Shown in pieces: positions 46,098 to 57,062 of a DNA stretch of 64,000 nucleotides. Under the pieces are notes generated by a model. It ran no database searches, was not told where the DNA came from, and worked only from the letters and a program-made list of their open reading frames with translations. The translations under genes and the position numbers were made by a program. Origin of the DNA: Thiohalocapsa sp. ML1 (lineage in GTDB: Bacteria > Pseudomonadota > Gammaproteobacteria > Chromatiales > Chromatiaceae); contig NZ_JABX01000034.1 in assembly GCF_001469165.1 (NCBI RefSeq), positions 1-64,000 on the forward strand, given 5' to 3'. The number at the start of each line of letters is the position of its first letter. The first letter of the stretch is position 1.

Positions 46098-49000
46098 GCA
46101 CGCACGCACACACCGGCCGGGCGCTGGACGACGCCGCCATGCTCGCCTTTGCGCTGGACGGCGTGCACCTCATCGAGGCCAGCGCCGGCACCGGCAAGAC
46201 CTACAGCATCGCGAACCTGTATCTGCGACAGATCCTCGGCGGGCGCCGCGTCGGCGAGGTGCTGGTGGTCACCTTCACCAACGCCGCGACGGACGAGCTG
46301 CGCGGGCGGCTGCGGGCGCGGCTGTTCGATGCGCTGGCGCTGCTGGAGCAGGGCGGGGCGAGCAAGGATGCCTTTCTCGACGCGCTCGCCCGGCAGTTGC
46401 GCGCCGACCCGCAGACGCTCGACCTGGCCGTGAAGCGGCTCCGGCTCGCCGTGCGCGCCATGGACGAGGCCGCGGTGTTCAGCATCCACAGCTTCTGCCA
46501 GCGGGCGCTGACGGAGTTTGCGTTCAACAGCGGGCAGGGCTTCGGCGTTGAGGTGCTCACCGACGACGCGGAGCAGAAACGCGCCGCCGTCCAGGACTGG
46601 TGGCGGCGCACCGGCTATCCGCTGGACCCGGCGAAGCTCGGCCTCTTCACGGCCGCCGTCGGCACGCTGGAGCGCCTGCGCGCGCAGCTCGACCCGCTAC
46701 TGGCGCCCGCGCCGCGCCGGCTGCTGCCGGAGGTGTCCGATGTGCACGCCGTGCTCGGGCGCTTCGATGCGCTGCTGCCGAAGCTGCGAGACATTGCCGG
46801 GGAGTGGCGCAGCGACGGCGGGCGGCTCATGCACGCGCTGACGTCGAGCACCGCCCTGAAGCGCCCCAAAGAGACGACCTTTCATCCGGACGTACTGGCG
46901 GTGACGTTCGCGGCGCTGGACGAGTATTTCGCCGAGCCTCCGGCAGGACCGCCGCCGGACTGTTTCAAGACCCTCGCCGCCGAGGTTATTCGAGCGCAGC
47001 TCAAGAAGAACAAGTCCGACCCGGACCTCGACGACCCCTTCTTCGCCCGCTGCGGCGAGGTCCACGCCGCGCTGGAGCAACTGCGCGCCGACATCAAGGC
47101 CGCAGCCCTCGCCGACGCCGCCGTGTTCGTGCGCGAAGAGCTCGCCCGACAGGGCCGCGACGGCCGCGTGCTGTCCTTCGACGCGCTGCTGACGACGCTG
47201 CGCGACGCGCTCGCCGGCGCCGGCGGCCCGGCGCTGGCCGCTGCCATCACCGCCCGCTTCCCGGTCGCGATGATCGACGAGTTCCAGGACACCGACGGCC
47301 TGCAATGGGAGATCTTCAGCCGGCTCTATGTGGCCGGCCCCGGCGCCGGGCTCGTGCTCATCGGCGACCCGAAGCAGGCCATCTACAGCTTCCGCGGCGG
47401 CGACATCTTTACCTACATGGCCGCGCAGGCCGCCGTCGGCGCCGGCGCCCGCAGCACGCTGCTGACCAACTGGCGCTCGACGCCGGCGGTGGTGCGCGCC
47501 GTCAACACGGTGTTCGAGCGGCGGCCGGACGCCTTCGTCTTCGACGCCATCGGCTTCGCCCCGAGCACCGCCGCGGACAAGGCGCACGCCTATCTGTTGG
47601 ACGCCGACGGCGAGCGCCCGGCGCTGACGCTGTGGACGCTGCCGCTGGGCGAGACCGGTAAGCCACTCTCTAAGGCTGACGCCGGCGCATTCGCCCGCGC
47701 CGCCTGCGCCGACGAGATCGCCCGGCTGCTGGCCGGCGCGCGCACGGGCCAGGTGCGGCTCGTGCAGCGCGACGCGGCCGGCGTCGTCAAGCAAGACCGC
47801 GCGCTGCTGCCCAGAGACATCGCCGCGCTCGTGCGTACCCGCCGCGAGGGCGCCGAGCTGCGCGGCGTGCTCGCGGCCCGCGGCATCGCCGCCGTGTCGG
47901 TGGAGCGCGCCAGCGTCTACGACACCGAGGAGGCCGCCGCGCTGGAGGCGCTGCTGCAAGCGGTGCTGAGCCCGCGCGAGCGCGGACAGGCGCGGCTCGC
48001 GCTGGCCTCGCCGCTGCTTGGTCTGTGCTACGCGGACATCGCGCGCATCGCCGCCGACGAGCGCGCCTGGGCGGACTGGATCGACGGCCTCATCGCGGCG
48101 CAGAACGCCTGGCAGCGGCGCGGCTTCATGGCGCTGTTTCAAAAGCTCCTGTGGCAGACCGGCGTGGACGGGCGCCCCATCGCCGCCGCCCTCGCGGCCG
48201 GCCCGGATGCCGAGCGCAGGCTCACCAACCTGCTGCACCTGGGCGAGCTCTTGCAGCAGGCCTCCCGCGAGCACGCGGGCATGGACGCGCTGCTCAACTG
48301 GTTCCGCATCCAGCGCCGGGAGCGCGCCGGCGAGCAGGCCGCCGACGAGCTGCAACTGCGCCTGGAGAGCGACGCCGGGCTGGTGCAGATCGTCACCGTG
48401 CACACGGCGAAGGGCCTGCAATACCCGGTCGTGTTCCTGCCGGACCTGTGGAACCCGATGATTACCAAGCAGGCCGAGCCGCTGCGCTTCCACGCGGCGG
48501 CCAACGACGAGCCCTGCCTCGACATCGGCTCGCCCGAGCGCGCCGCGCATCTGTGCCTGGCCGAGCGCGAGCGCCTGGCGGAGGACGTGCGCCTCGCCTA
48601 TGTCGCGCTGACCCGTGCGGAGTCGGCCGTCTACGCGGTTTGGGGCCGGGCCGGGCAGAAGGAGTCCCACGCCGGCGCCGCCGCGATGGGCTGGCTGCTG
48701 CATCCGCACCAGAGCGCCGCTGCGCTCGCCACCGAGCCGCCGAACGCCTTCCAGGACGGCGCGGACCCGGAGGCGGACCTCGCCGAACTCGCCAAAGCCG
48801 CGGCGGGCAGCATCGCCGTCGCGCCGCTGCCGCAGGCCGCGCTGCCGACCACGCTGCCGGCGGACGACGCGGCGCTGGCGCTCGCACCGCGCGTGTTTGC
48901 CGGCCGCATCGCCACGGACTGGCGCATCACCAGCTTCTCGGCGCTGGTGCGCGACCTGCACGCGCCGCCGAGCGCCGCCATCGCCGGCTTAGGGCTCCGC

Positions 49001-49803
49001 GTAGACGACGAGCCGCCCGCGCCGGCGGACCCGCTCGCCGAGCCCGAGCCGGCGCCTGCGGACGATGACCCGGCGCTGCGCTACCCGGCCGGCAGCGATG
49101 TCGGCAGCTTCCTGCACCTGCTGCTGGAGCATCTGGACTTCACCGGCGATATCCGCACCCAGGCGCTGGAGCTGTCCGTGCGCCACGCGGCGCGCTTCGG
49201 GCTGGATCATCGGCGCCACGGCGCCGACACGGCGTTGTTGATGGAGCGCGCGGTGCAGACGCCGCTTTCGCCGGATGGGCTGCGGCTCGCGGACCTGCCC
49301 GCCGAGCGGCGGCTGAACGAGCTGGCCTTCGACCTCGCCGCGGCGCGCGCCGACATCGCCGCGCTGAACGCGCTGCTCGCCGCGCACGCGGGGCAATCGC
49401 TGCCCGGCATCGCGGCGGCGGACTTCGCCGGCATGGTCACGGGCGTCATCGACCTGGTGTTCGAGCACGACGGGCGCTTCTTCGTCGCGGACTACAAGAG
49501 CAACCTGCTCGGCCGGCGCTTCGACGACTATGCGCCGGACGCGCTGCAACGGGCCGTGCTCGCGCGCCGCTACGATCTGCAATACCTGCTCTACACGCTG
49601 GCGCTGCATCGCTACCTCGCCACACGCATCCCGGACTACGACTACGAGCGCCACATGGGCGGCGCTCTCTATCTGTTCCTGCGCGGGCTGCGACCCGAGA
49701 CGGGGCCGGCGCGCGGGGTGTTCTTCACGCGACCGAGCGCCGCGTTGATCGCCGCGCTCGACGCGCAGGTCTTCCCCCGGGCCGACCACGGAGGTGAGCG
49801 GCA

Positions 49804-49807
<4 letters not shown>
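46094..49807 (+). CDS. recB: Exodeoxyribonuclease V beta subunit RecB
   Basis: 1237 residues: 3'-5' helicase and the single nuclease centre of RecBCD. Walker A ASAGTGKTYS near residue 33-42, motif II MIDEFQDTD, motif III IGDPKQAIYSFRGGDIF, motif V VTVHTAKGLQYPVVFLPD, motif VI VRLAYVALTRAE, and the C-terminal nuclease motif VIDLVFEHDGRFFVADYKSNLLG with the D-x-K residues. Between recC and recD by 4-bp ATGA overlaps on both sides, so the three subunits are translationally coupled. No ptrA gene sits between them. Confidence 0.97.
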
Positions 49808-51684
<1,877 letters not shown>

Positions 51685-51722
51685 CCGCCTGGGTACGCCG
51701 GATTCATCCGGCCCCTGGGGCA

Positions 51723-51740
51723 GGGCGACTTCAGTCGCCC
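51723..51740. repeat. Palindrome after recD
   Basis: GGGCGACT-TC-AGTCGCCC, perfect 8-bp stem, followed by GTCAA. A related GGGCGA ... TCGCCCGTCAA palindrome occurs at 52266-52283, so the two flank the ribbon-helix-helix gene and the toxin relic. It may also end recBCD transcription. Confidence 0.7.
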
Positions 51741-51930
51741 GTCAACCGCACAGAAAACGCCCCAACCGGACACTGAACCGCCACGCACCCACCACCCAAT
51801 CCCCACCAACCCACCCACCGTCGCCCAGCGGACGCACGCATCACATCCAGCGCCCGCCCGCCACTCTGGTTGACGCCGCAAGCAGGCTGACTACACTCGC
51901 AAGCATCTGCATCACATCCGCTTCACGCCC

Positions 51931-52176
51931 ATGGCAACGGTCACGCTACGCATCTCGGACGAGGCCAACGCCGCGCTTGAGGCGCTTGCGGCGGCCACCG
52001 AGCGTTCCAAGTCCTACGTGGCGCTCCGAGCCATCGACGAGTACATCAAGCTGAACGCGTGGCAGATCGCGGCCATCCAGGCCGGCGTCGACGATGCCGA
52101 TGCCGTTCGGCTGGTCAGCCACGTGGCCGTCAAGCAGCGCTGGTTATCGCGGGCGGAGTCCGGCGGAGAAGGCTGA
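51931..52176 (+). CDS. Ribbon-helix-helix antitoxin-like protein (copy 1)
   Basis: An 81-residue RHH/CopG-type DNA-binding antitoxin (RelB/StbD/ParD-like). TVTLRISDEANAALEALAAATERSKSYVALRAIDEYI is the RHH fold, and a C-terminal tail that would wrap a toxin follows. It is about 85 percent identical to the protein at 59480. The toxin gene that should follow has collapsed to a short relic (52227-52262), so this is an orphan antitoxin that might still neutralise the paralogue's toxin. Confidence 0.85.
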   Translation: MATVTLRISDEANAALEALAAATERSKSYVALRAIDEYIKLNAWQIAAIQAGVDDADAVRLVSHVAVKQRWLSRAESGGEG

Positions 52177-52226
52177 CTAGAAGCCCCGTCGTCATCGGGC
52201 CCGACGTCGATCCGGGGGCTGCCGGC

Positions 52227-52262
52227 GTCAGGATACGTTTTACGCGGCGTCACCCGCGATCG
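52227..52262 (+). pseudogene. Relic of a ParE/RelE-type toxin gene
   Basis: GTCAGGATACGTTTTACGCG codes for VRIRFTRR. It matches the start VRIRWTRR of the toxin at 59817 at the same distance from the antitoxin, and similar intergenic sequence precedes both. The start codon is GTC instead of GTG and everything after TRR is lost. Confidence 0.6.
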
Positions 52263-52265
52263 GTA

Positions 52266-52283
52266 GGGCGACCGAAATCGCCC
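52266..52283. repeat. Palindrome next to the toxin relic
   Basis: GGGCGA-CCGAAA-TCGCCC followed by GTCAA, sister of the palindrome at 51723. The rest of the gap to 52645 shows no supported gene; base composition turns AT-richer from about 52500. Confidence 0.6.
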
Positions 52284-52645
52284 GTCAAGCCCAAACGAAG
52301 CCCCCCAAACGCCGACCCACGAGCACAAACGCCGCCGCCCACGGGCAGACCCGCAGCCACCTGGGACACCGGCGGACCCCAGGCTGATGACGAACGTTAA
52401 GAACACAATACGTAAGCAGCCACAAGCCGACGATCGGACCTTGCCGCCCCGGCGATCATGGCCTAACGTCCTGTGGCTATGATCGGAGCCGGGACCGGCT
52501 AATGGTGGTAGCGCCCGGCTCTGCTGCCGTTGGATCGGAGACTATCTGCAACACGTTGGGGTAGTCTGGTATCTTTGATTCGATCCACTACAAGTGACGG
52601 CCTTACTCGGAGCGAACGAGGAACGATTGCTAGGCTTACGACACA

Positions 52646-53668
52646 ATGAAAGTAGCTTTGAAAGAAGATAAATCCCGAAGAATTGCTGACCGGCAACATA
52701 ACGTTCACGTTGCGTCTGGTATTGATCCACATTCCGCGACGGCAATTGCACCGCCGTCTATGCTTTCCGCTTTTTCAGTAGAGCTGACAAACAGAATAGC
52801 GAATCTGCATTCAAGAACTGAGACTATCTTGACAGAAGCTATTGGCAAGCCCTACTTCTGCGAAACAGGCTTTTTTCTTTACAAGGGAGACTCCGTTGAA
52901 CTCCTATCTGCGCTCGGCGAGAACAACTTTGAAGTTGACCTTACTCTAACCTCACCACCTTACAATATCGGCAAAGCGTACGAACAGGAAATGACCGTAG
53001 AGGAATATATCGCGTGGTGCCAAACATGGATGAACCAGATCTACGCCGTGACAAAGCCCGCGGGAGCATTTTGGCTGAATGTCGGTTATTTTGAAGTACC
53101 CGGAAAGGGTCTATGCGTACCCATCGCCTACTTGCTTTGGGATAAGTCGCAATTTTACATGCTTCAAGAGATAGTATGGAAATATGGAGCGGGTGTATCG
53201 GCAAGAAGCCGCCTCAGCCCAAGGAATGAGAAATGGCTTTTTTTCGTGAAAGATCAGAGTAATTACACTTTCAATCTTGACGATATCCGTGATCCAAACG
53301 TCAAATACCCTAATCAGAAAAAGAATGGAAAATACCGATGTAATCCGCTTGGGAAAAATCCTTCAGATGTATGGGAGTTTCCAAAGGTAACAACCGGAAG
53401 CAAGCGAAGTTCAAGAGAACGCACGGGGCATCCCGCGCAGTTTCCGTTGGGAGTGGTAGAAAGAGTTATCCTGGCTTCATCGAATCAGGCGCAGGTTGTT
53501 TTCGATCCATTCGCAGGTTCGTTCTCTGCCGGAATCGCGGCCTACGGGCTGGGAAGGGTGGCGGTCGGATTTGAGAAGGATGAGGAGTATTGCAGGCTTG
53601 CAGTGCAGCGCTTCAAGAACTTCAAAGAGGAAAGGAAGATGGCCCAGTCTCAGCTGACGCTTCTTTAG
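52646..53668 (+). CDS. Type II DNA methyltransferase (beta-class, probably N4-cytosine)
   Basis: 340 residues. Motif IV TSPPYN (102-107) comes before motif I (VVFDPFAGSFSAGIAA, near residue 290), the beta order. TSPPY is typical of N4-cytosine and some N6-adenine methyltransferases. It pairs with a ScaI-type endonuclease gene, and M.ScaI is an m4C enzyme for AGTACT. Start uncertain: an ATG at 52760 (MLSAFSVELTNRIANLHSRT) is a good alternative. Much more AT-rich than its neighbours, suggesting transfer. The 3' end overlaps the convergent endonuclease gene. Confidence 0.9.
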   Translation: MKVALKEDKSRRIADRQHNVHVASGIDPHSATAIAPPSMLSAFSVELTNRIANLHSRTETILTEAIGKPYFCETGFFLYKGDSVELLSALGENNFEVDLTLTSPPYNIGKAYEQEMTVEEYIAWCQTWMNQIYAVTKPAGAFWLNVGYFEVPGKGLCVPIAYLLWDKSQFYMLQEIVWKYGAGVSARSRLSPRNEKWLFFVKDQSNYTFNLDDIRDPNVKYPNQKKNGKYRCNPLGKNPSDVWEFPKVTTGSKRSSRERTGHPAQFPLGVVERVILASSNQAQVVFDPFAGSFSAGIAAYGLGRVAVGFEKDEEYCRLAVQRFKNFKEERKMAQSQLTLL

Positions 53669-54261
53669 CTTTTGCGATAGAGTTCAAACAGTTTTCCCTG
53701 CTCAACTTCTGGCGGTAGCCGTGCCTGTTGACCGGTCGCAGCTCTTTGCCCCACCCAATCGTCAGAGTCTAACCAACCAAAACGGATCAGTAAGATCTTA
53801 GGGTCGCGTCTCAATGCGGCAAACTTCTCAAAATTGATCGCGAGGTAATATCCTGACTTGGCCTTCTTTCCTTTTGTTGTTGCCTGCGCATAACTACGGT
53901 TGCCGAAGATATGCTTCGGATCGGATGATGTCTTAACTTCTATCGAATAGCTGGCGTTAGGTACATAAACGATGTCCTTGTCTGAAGCGGACTCTTCTCC
54001 TCTCCACTCGTTCGGGTATCTCGACGCTAATTCTAGGGGAATTAGTTCGTGCAACAAGAAGCCCATAATCTGGGGCTTCGGAAGTATGTCTGTACCAATA
54101 TGGAACCCTTTTGTTCCCATCTTGGATGCAAAGATAGAATCCCAAGCCTCTAGGACGACTTCGCGGAGTTCGCTCAATTGCAGGGGGTGATCCTTGATAA
54201 GTTCTTGTGTTACCGCAGGCCATTGGGTTGGTGCTTTTCCTTGATATGGCGAGGGCATCAC
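53665..54261 (-). CDS. ScaI family type II restriction endonuclease
   Basis: 198 residues. The start MPSPYQGKAPTQWPAVTQELIKDHPL matches the RE_ScaI family closely. The PD-(D/E)xK site is SDKDIVYVPNASYSIEVKTS (Asp, then E-V-K). Other markers: YPNEWRG, IFGNRSYAQ, KSGYYLAINFEKF and FGWLDSDDWVGQRAATGQQA. It should cut AGTACT or a related site, protected by the adjacent methyltransferase. Translation is coupled to the upstream controller gene by an ATGA overlap, which delays endonuclease expression. Confidence 0.88.
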   Translation of the reverse strand: MMPSPYQGKAPTQWPAVTQELIKDHPLQLSELREVVLEAWDSIFASKMGTKGFHIGTDILPKPQIMGFLLHELIPLELASRYPNEWRGEESASDKDIVYVPNASYSIEVKTSSDPKHIFGNRSYAQATTKGKKAKSGYYLAINFEKFAALRRDPKILLIRFGWLDSDDWVGQRAATGQQARLPPEVEQGKLFELYRKS

Positions 54262-54476
54262 TCCATCCCCTCTAACAACGTAGTTGTGCTAACTCGAAGC
54301 GCACGAGATATCGCTACTATGTTTTCAAGGCAGATGTTCCTTTCGCCTCGCTCTACCGCTCCAATGTACGTGCGATGGAGGCCGCACGCCTCGGCGAGTT
54401 GCTCCTGTGACCAACCGATCGCCTTTCGGATGTTGCGTATGTTGCTGCCAACTACTATTTTTGGATCCTTTGCCAT
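54258..54476 (-). CDS. XRE-family controller (C) protein of the RM system
   Basis: A 72-residue helix-turn-helix protein: NIRNIRKAIGWSQEQLAEACGLHRTYIGAVERGERNICLENIVAISRALRV. Size, HTH pattern and position directly before and overlapping the endonuclease gene are those of RM controller proteins, which activate their own operon and delay cutting after entry into a new host. AT-rich like the rest of the RM genes. Confidence 0.88.
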   Translation of the reverse strand: MAKDPKIVVGSNIRNIRKAIGWSQEQLAEACGLHRTYIGAVERGERNICLENIVAISRALRVSTTTLLEGME

Positions 54477-54507
54477 GTAGGCTACGATCTAACTATGATG
54501 ACTTTGC

Positions 54508-54546
54508 GTCTACAGACTATAAGTAGCGGGCGCGGCGAATGGACAA
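54508..54546 (-). promoter_or_regulatory. Putative promoter/operator of the controller-endonuclease operon
   Basis: On the minus strand: TTGTCC (54541-54546), 19 bp, TATAGT (54516-54521), overlapping the inverted repeat GTCT-GT-AGAC (54508-54517) and a nearby AAAGTC. Controller boxes of known RM systems are GACT/AGTC-type inverted repeats in this position. The start codon is about 40 bp downstream. Confidence 0.35.
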
Positions 54547-54550
54547 GGCC

Positions 54551-54790
54551 TTCAGCGAAAAGGGGTCAGTGCGGAATGGCGCTAACTTCAGAGCGGACCC
54601 TATAAGAATCCGTAACTTATGGCCATTCTGCGTCGAGAAACCGCGAGATTGCAGGACGCTCAGGGAGAGGGATCGGGCGGGAACGGCGCCAAAGACGGCC
54701 CGCCGCTCAAGTTTCCCTACCCCGCAAGTATCTGATTGGGGAGGATAAGCGGCTTTAAGCGCCATTCGGCTCTGACCCCTTTATCCGCTG
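54551..54790. mobile_element. MITE-like element with REP-type ends
   Basis: Left end GCGAAAAGGGGTCAGTGCGG then AATGGCGCTAA. The right end is nearly its reverse complement: TTAAGCGCCATTCGG then CTCTGACCCCTTTATCCGC. The ~30-bp ends agree at most positions. The internal 170 bp has no supported gene. AAAGGGGTCAG ends are typical of elements moved by REP-associated tyrosine transposases, a relic of which is at 60050. Confidence 0.65.
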
Positions 54791-54865
54791 CCGGTGGACC
54801 TGTGGTTGGTGGACGTGCGGTGACGTCCGGTCGGACTCGCCGAATGATTCCGGAGAGGAAGATGC

Positions 54866-55747
54866 ATGGCTAATAGCAAAAAAGTGACGATCGACTTCTG
54901 GCAGGCCCGGGTCGATGACGAGATCAGATCGCTCGGTGAGGTCTTCGAGGCGCTGCGCGGGGCGGCGCCCGCGCAGCGGATCGGGACGATGTACTTCGAG
55001 GTTAGGCGCCTATTCCTCCATCGTCGCTGCTACCGCGGGGAACTGGCGAAGATCCGCCAGGACGATATTCCGCACGCGGGCGCCCCGGGCGGCGTGGAGC
55101 GCGACCTGGCGCTGGCGGAGCATGAGGGCTTGGTGGAGAAGAACTTCTTCCACTACCACGCCGACCGCAACGTGCTGGTCTATCAGCGGAACGGCAACGG
55201 CAGCGCGTCGGCGCGTCTGGGGCAGTACCTGGGGCTCTGCGCCGAGCGGCGGGTTGCCTTCGATCCGGTGCTGCAGTTGGAGCCGATGCGCAGGCTGATG
55301 CGCGGCGGCGTGAGGGTCAGGGTGGCAGACGTGCGAGTAGCCACGCCGCAGAATCCGGACATGTATGCTAACGAGACCATCAACCATCACTTGATGAAGG
55401 TCTTGCAGGGCACCGGCGCCTACGGATTCCAAATGATCGCTAAGGCGGCGCCGTTGAGCGTGGCAGATCCGGCTCGCGCGTTCCTGCATGACCGCGTGCG
55501 ATCAGCCGTCGCGGAGTTGGTGCGGGAGAACGCAGTGGATCGCGCCGTGTTGGACATCGAGGACGCCGACAACGTCCGATCGAGTATCGACCTCATCAAG
55601 GATCGCATGGTGGTTGTAAAGCCAGTCGAGAAGCCCGGCCGGTACTTCGATCCCGTTGGCATGCATGCCGCCCTTGAGGAGGCATTCGATGATCGGCGCG
55701 AGCAGCTTGACGAGTTATTCGGCGATGGGATCGGCGGGTTGGTCTAG
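54866..55747 (+). CDS. Unassigned soluble protein (DUF6731-like, tentative) of a two-gene module
   Basis: 293 residues; GGAGAGGAAG precedes the ATG. It starts KKVTIDFWQARVDDEIRSLGEVFEAL and contains MYFEVRRLFLHRRCYRGELAKIRQDDIPHAG, FFHYHADRNVLVYQRNGNG and an acidic C-terminus. The N-terminal pattern resembles proteins labelled DUF6731, often found on accessory islands; I am not certain. No nuclease or ATPase motif is visible. The next gene, for a small membrane protein, starts before this one ends, so the two are co-translated. The setting beside an RM system suggests phage defence (inference). Confidence 0.7.
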   Translation: MANSKKVTIDFWQARVDDEIRSLGEVFEALRGAAPAQRIGTMYFEVRRLFLHRRCYRGELAKIRQDDIPHAGAPGGVERDLALAEHEGLVEKNFFHYHADRNVLVYQRNGNGSASARLGQYLGLCAERRVAFDPVLQLEPMRRLMRGGVRVRVADVRVATPQNPDMYANETINHHLMKVLQGTGAYGFQMIAKAAPLSVADPARAFLHDRVRSAVAELVRENAVDRAVLDIEDADNVRSSIDLIKDRMVVVKPVEKPGRYFDPVGMHAALEEAFDDRREQLDELFGDGIGGLV

Positions 55748-56165
55748 GCGGGCTCTGCCCGTGGTGTTGCTCGTCGCCTCTCCAGTGGCGGCGTTTTACG
55801 CCCATGAGGCACTGGCGCCGCGATCGCATGCGGACGTGCTGTCCATCTGCGGCACGTTGGCATCGATCGCCGGCACGCTGCTGGGCTTCGTCATTGCCGC
55901 GTTGTCGATTCTTACGGCGGTCATGGACCGCAAACTGGTGGTGAACCTGCGGCTTACTGGCCACTTTGAGCGGATGCTGAAAGGCCTATACCTGGCGGCG
56001 GTGCTGTTCATGGTGGTGCTGAGCGCAGCCCTCGTGTCGTTGTTTCTGCCAGAAGTCTATGCTCGGATCGGCGGCGCAATCAGCGCTGTCGCTCAGGCCA
56101 ACGGCCTGGTGGCTCTGGCGGCATCTGGGCGGCAGTTCTATCTCACGGTCGTCCATCTCAAGTGA
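55725..56165 (+). CDS. Small membrane protein, second gene of the module
   Basis: 146 residues from the ATG at 55725, overlapping the previous gene by 23 bp. Three hydrophobic segments: about 12-29 (LPVVLLVASPVAAFYAH), 38-66 (SICGTLASIAGTLLGFVIAALSILTAVM) and 88-107 (LYLAAVLFMVVLSAALVSLFL), with the cytosolic-looking loop RKLVVNLRLTGHFERMLKG between the last two. The GTLxGFVxAxxxILxxV and NLRxTGHFxRxL pattern recurs in small proteins of accessory islands. A pore or membrane-damaging effector would fit; not shown. Confidence 0.7.
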   Translation: MGSAGWSRRALPVVLLVASPVAAFYAHEALAPRSHADVLSICGTLASIAGTLLGFVIAALSILTAVMDRKLVVNLRLTGHFERMLKGLYLAAVLFMVVLSAALVSLFLPEVYARIGGAISAVAQANGLVALAASGRQFYLTVVHLK

Positions 56166-56167
56166 GG

Positions 56168-56335
56168 GGAAAAAGCGAAAAGGGGTCGAAGCGAAAAAGG
56201 GGTCAGTGCGGCCTGGCAAGGCCGCGGGATAAAGGGGTCGGATAAAGGGGTCCGGATAAAGGGGTCAGAGCCCTTTATGCCAACCGGTCGAAAAAAAGGG
56301 GGACGAAAAAAAGGGGGACAGACCACGGTTTTCTA
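56168..56335. repeat. Cluster of REP/RAYT-type end sequences
   Basis: Six or so copies of the core AAAGGGGTC(AG/GG) in a row, then GAAAAAAAGGGGGAC twice and GACAGACCACGGTTTTC, the signature end of REP-associated transposase elements. Within it, CAGTGCGGCC-TGGCAA-GGCCGCG (56206-56229) is a perfect hairpin also found at 57043-57066. This is the debris of repeated insertions, with no transposase gene here. Confidence 0.7.
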
Positions 56336-56471
56336 CTAAGCTCAACCGGAGAAGAGGGAGGAACTGGGGTCGTACCACTAGTGTTTCGCGAGCGGGGGTA
56401 AGCGGTCGGGCCACGTAGTGCCCATCGCAGCCGCGATGCGGCTCGCTGGCGCTCAGGGGATACTGCGCCGA

Positions 56472-56678
56472 CTACAGCTCGGACTCTTCGATTCCGGAGA
56501 CCTTCATCAGGTGCCTTTGCAGGCCGATCTTGAGCGTGGCGTTGCCATGCACGGGCACGGAGATGCGGGAGGGATTGCCCTGTTTCCCGTAGATGTGGTG
56601 GCTGCTCGCGATGCGATAGAGCACCCAGCCGTGCGCTTCGAGCAGCCGGCAAAAGTGCTTACCGCTGACGGCTTTCAA
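56472..56678 (-). CDS. hicA: HicA toxin (mRNA interferase)
   Basis: A 68-residue double-stranded-RNA-binding-fold toxin that cleaves mRNA. LKAVSGKHFCRLLEAHGWVLYRIASSHHIYGKQGNPSRISVPVHGNATLKIGLQRHLMKV carries the catalytic His in SSHHIY and the usual HicA layout. It starts at TTG overlapping the hicB stop (TTGA). The order hicB-hicA is the reverse of the classical one. Confidence 0.9.
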   Translation of the reverse strand: MKAVSGKHFCRLLEAHGWVLYRIASSHHIYGKQGNPSRISVPVHGNATLKIGLQRHLMKVSGIEESEL

Positions 56679-56878
56679 ACGGCGATCTCCATGACTCGAT
56701 CGGTGTCTTGGATGGCAATCTCTTCGACGTCGACGGAGAGGCAACCCTCTACGGCATCATAGAGATTGGCAAGCAGCTCTTCGAAGGTGTCGCCCTGGGT
56801 CGCGCATCCTGGGATAGCAGGAACCTCAGCCCAGTAACCACCTTCTTCGGCCTCGTGGACGATCACTTTGAGCTTCAT
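56675..56878 (-). CDS. hicB: HicB antitoxin
   Basis: A 67-residue HicB of the short, RNase H-like type: MKLKVIVHEAEEGGYWAEVPAIPGCATQGDTFEELLANLYDAVEGCL. It has no extra DNA-binding tail. It neutralises HicA, encoded just downstream with a 4-bp overlap. The ATG at 56878 was preferred to a start six codons earlier because family members begin here. Confidence 0.9.
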   Translation of the reverse strand: MKLKVIVHEAEEGGYWAEVPAIPGCATQGDTFEELLANLYDAVEGCLSVDVEEIAIQDTDRVMEIAV

Positions 56879-57062
56879 GGTGCGGGTTGCCCTCACTGAC
56901 GGAGCGAAACAGCGGACGTTCCACCGATATTGTGCGGAATCGAGGCCAGCCTCACAAGCTAAGGCGACACAGAAAGGACGGAAAACCGCGGAAAGCCGGG
57001 AGTAAAACAGGAAGGAAAACCGGGACAGGAAGGAAAACCGGGACAGTGCGGCCTGGCAAGGC

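Noticed and set aside
42663-46109. 1148-codon open frame antisense to recC
   Set aside because: A shadow of recC without motifs; recC has all family signatures and is coupled to recB.
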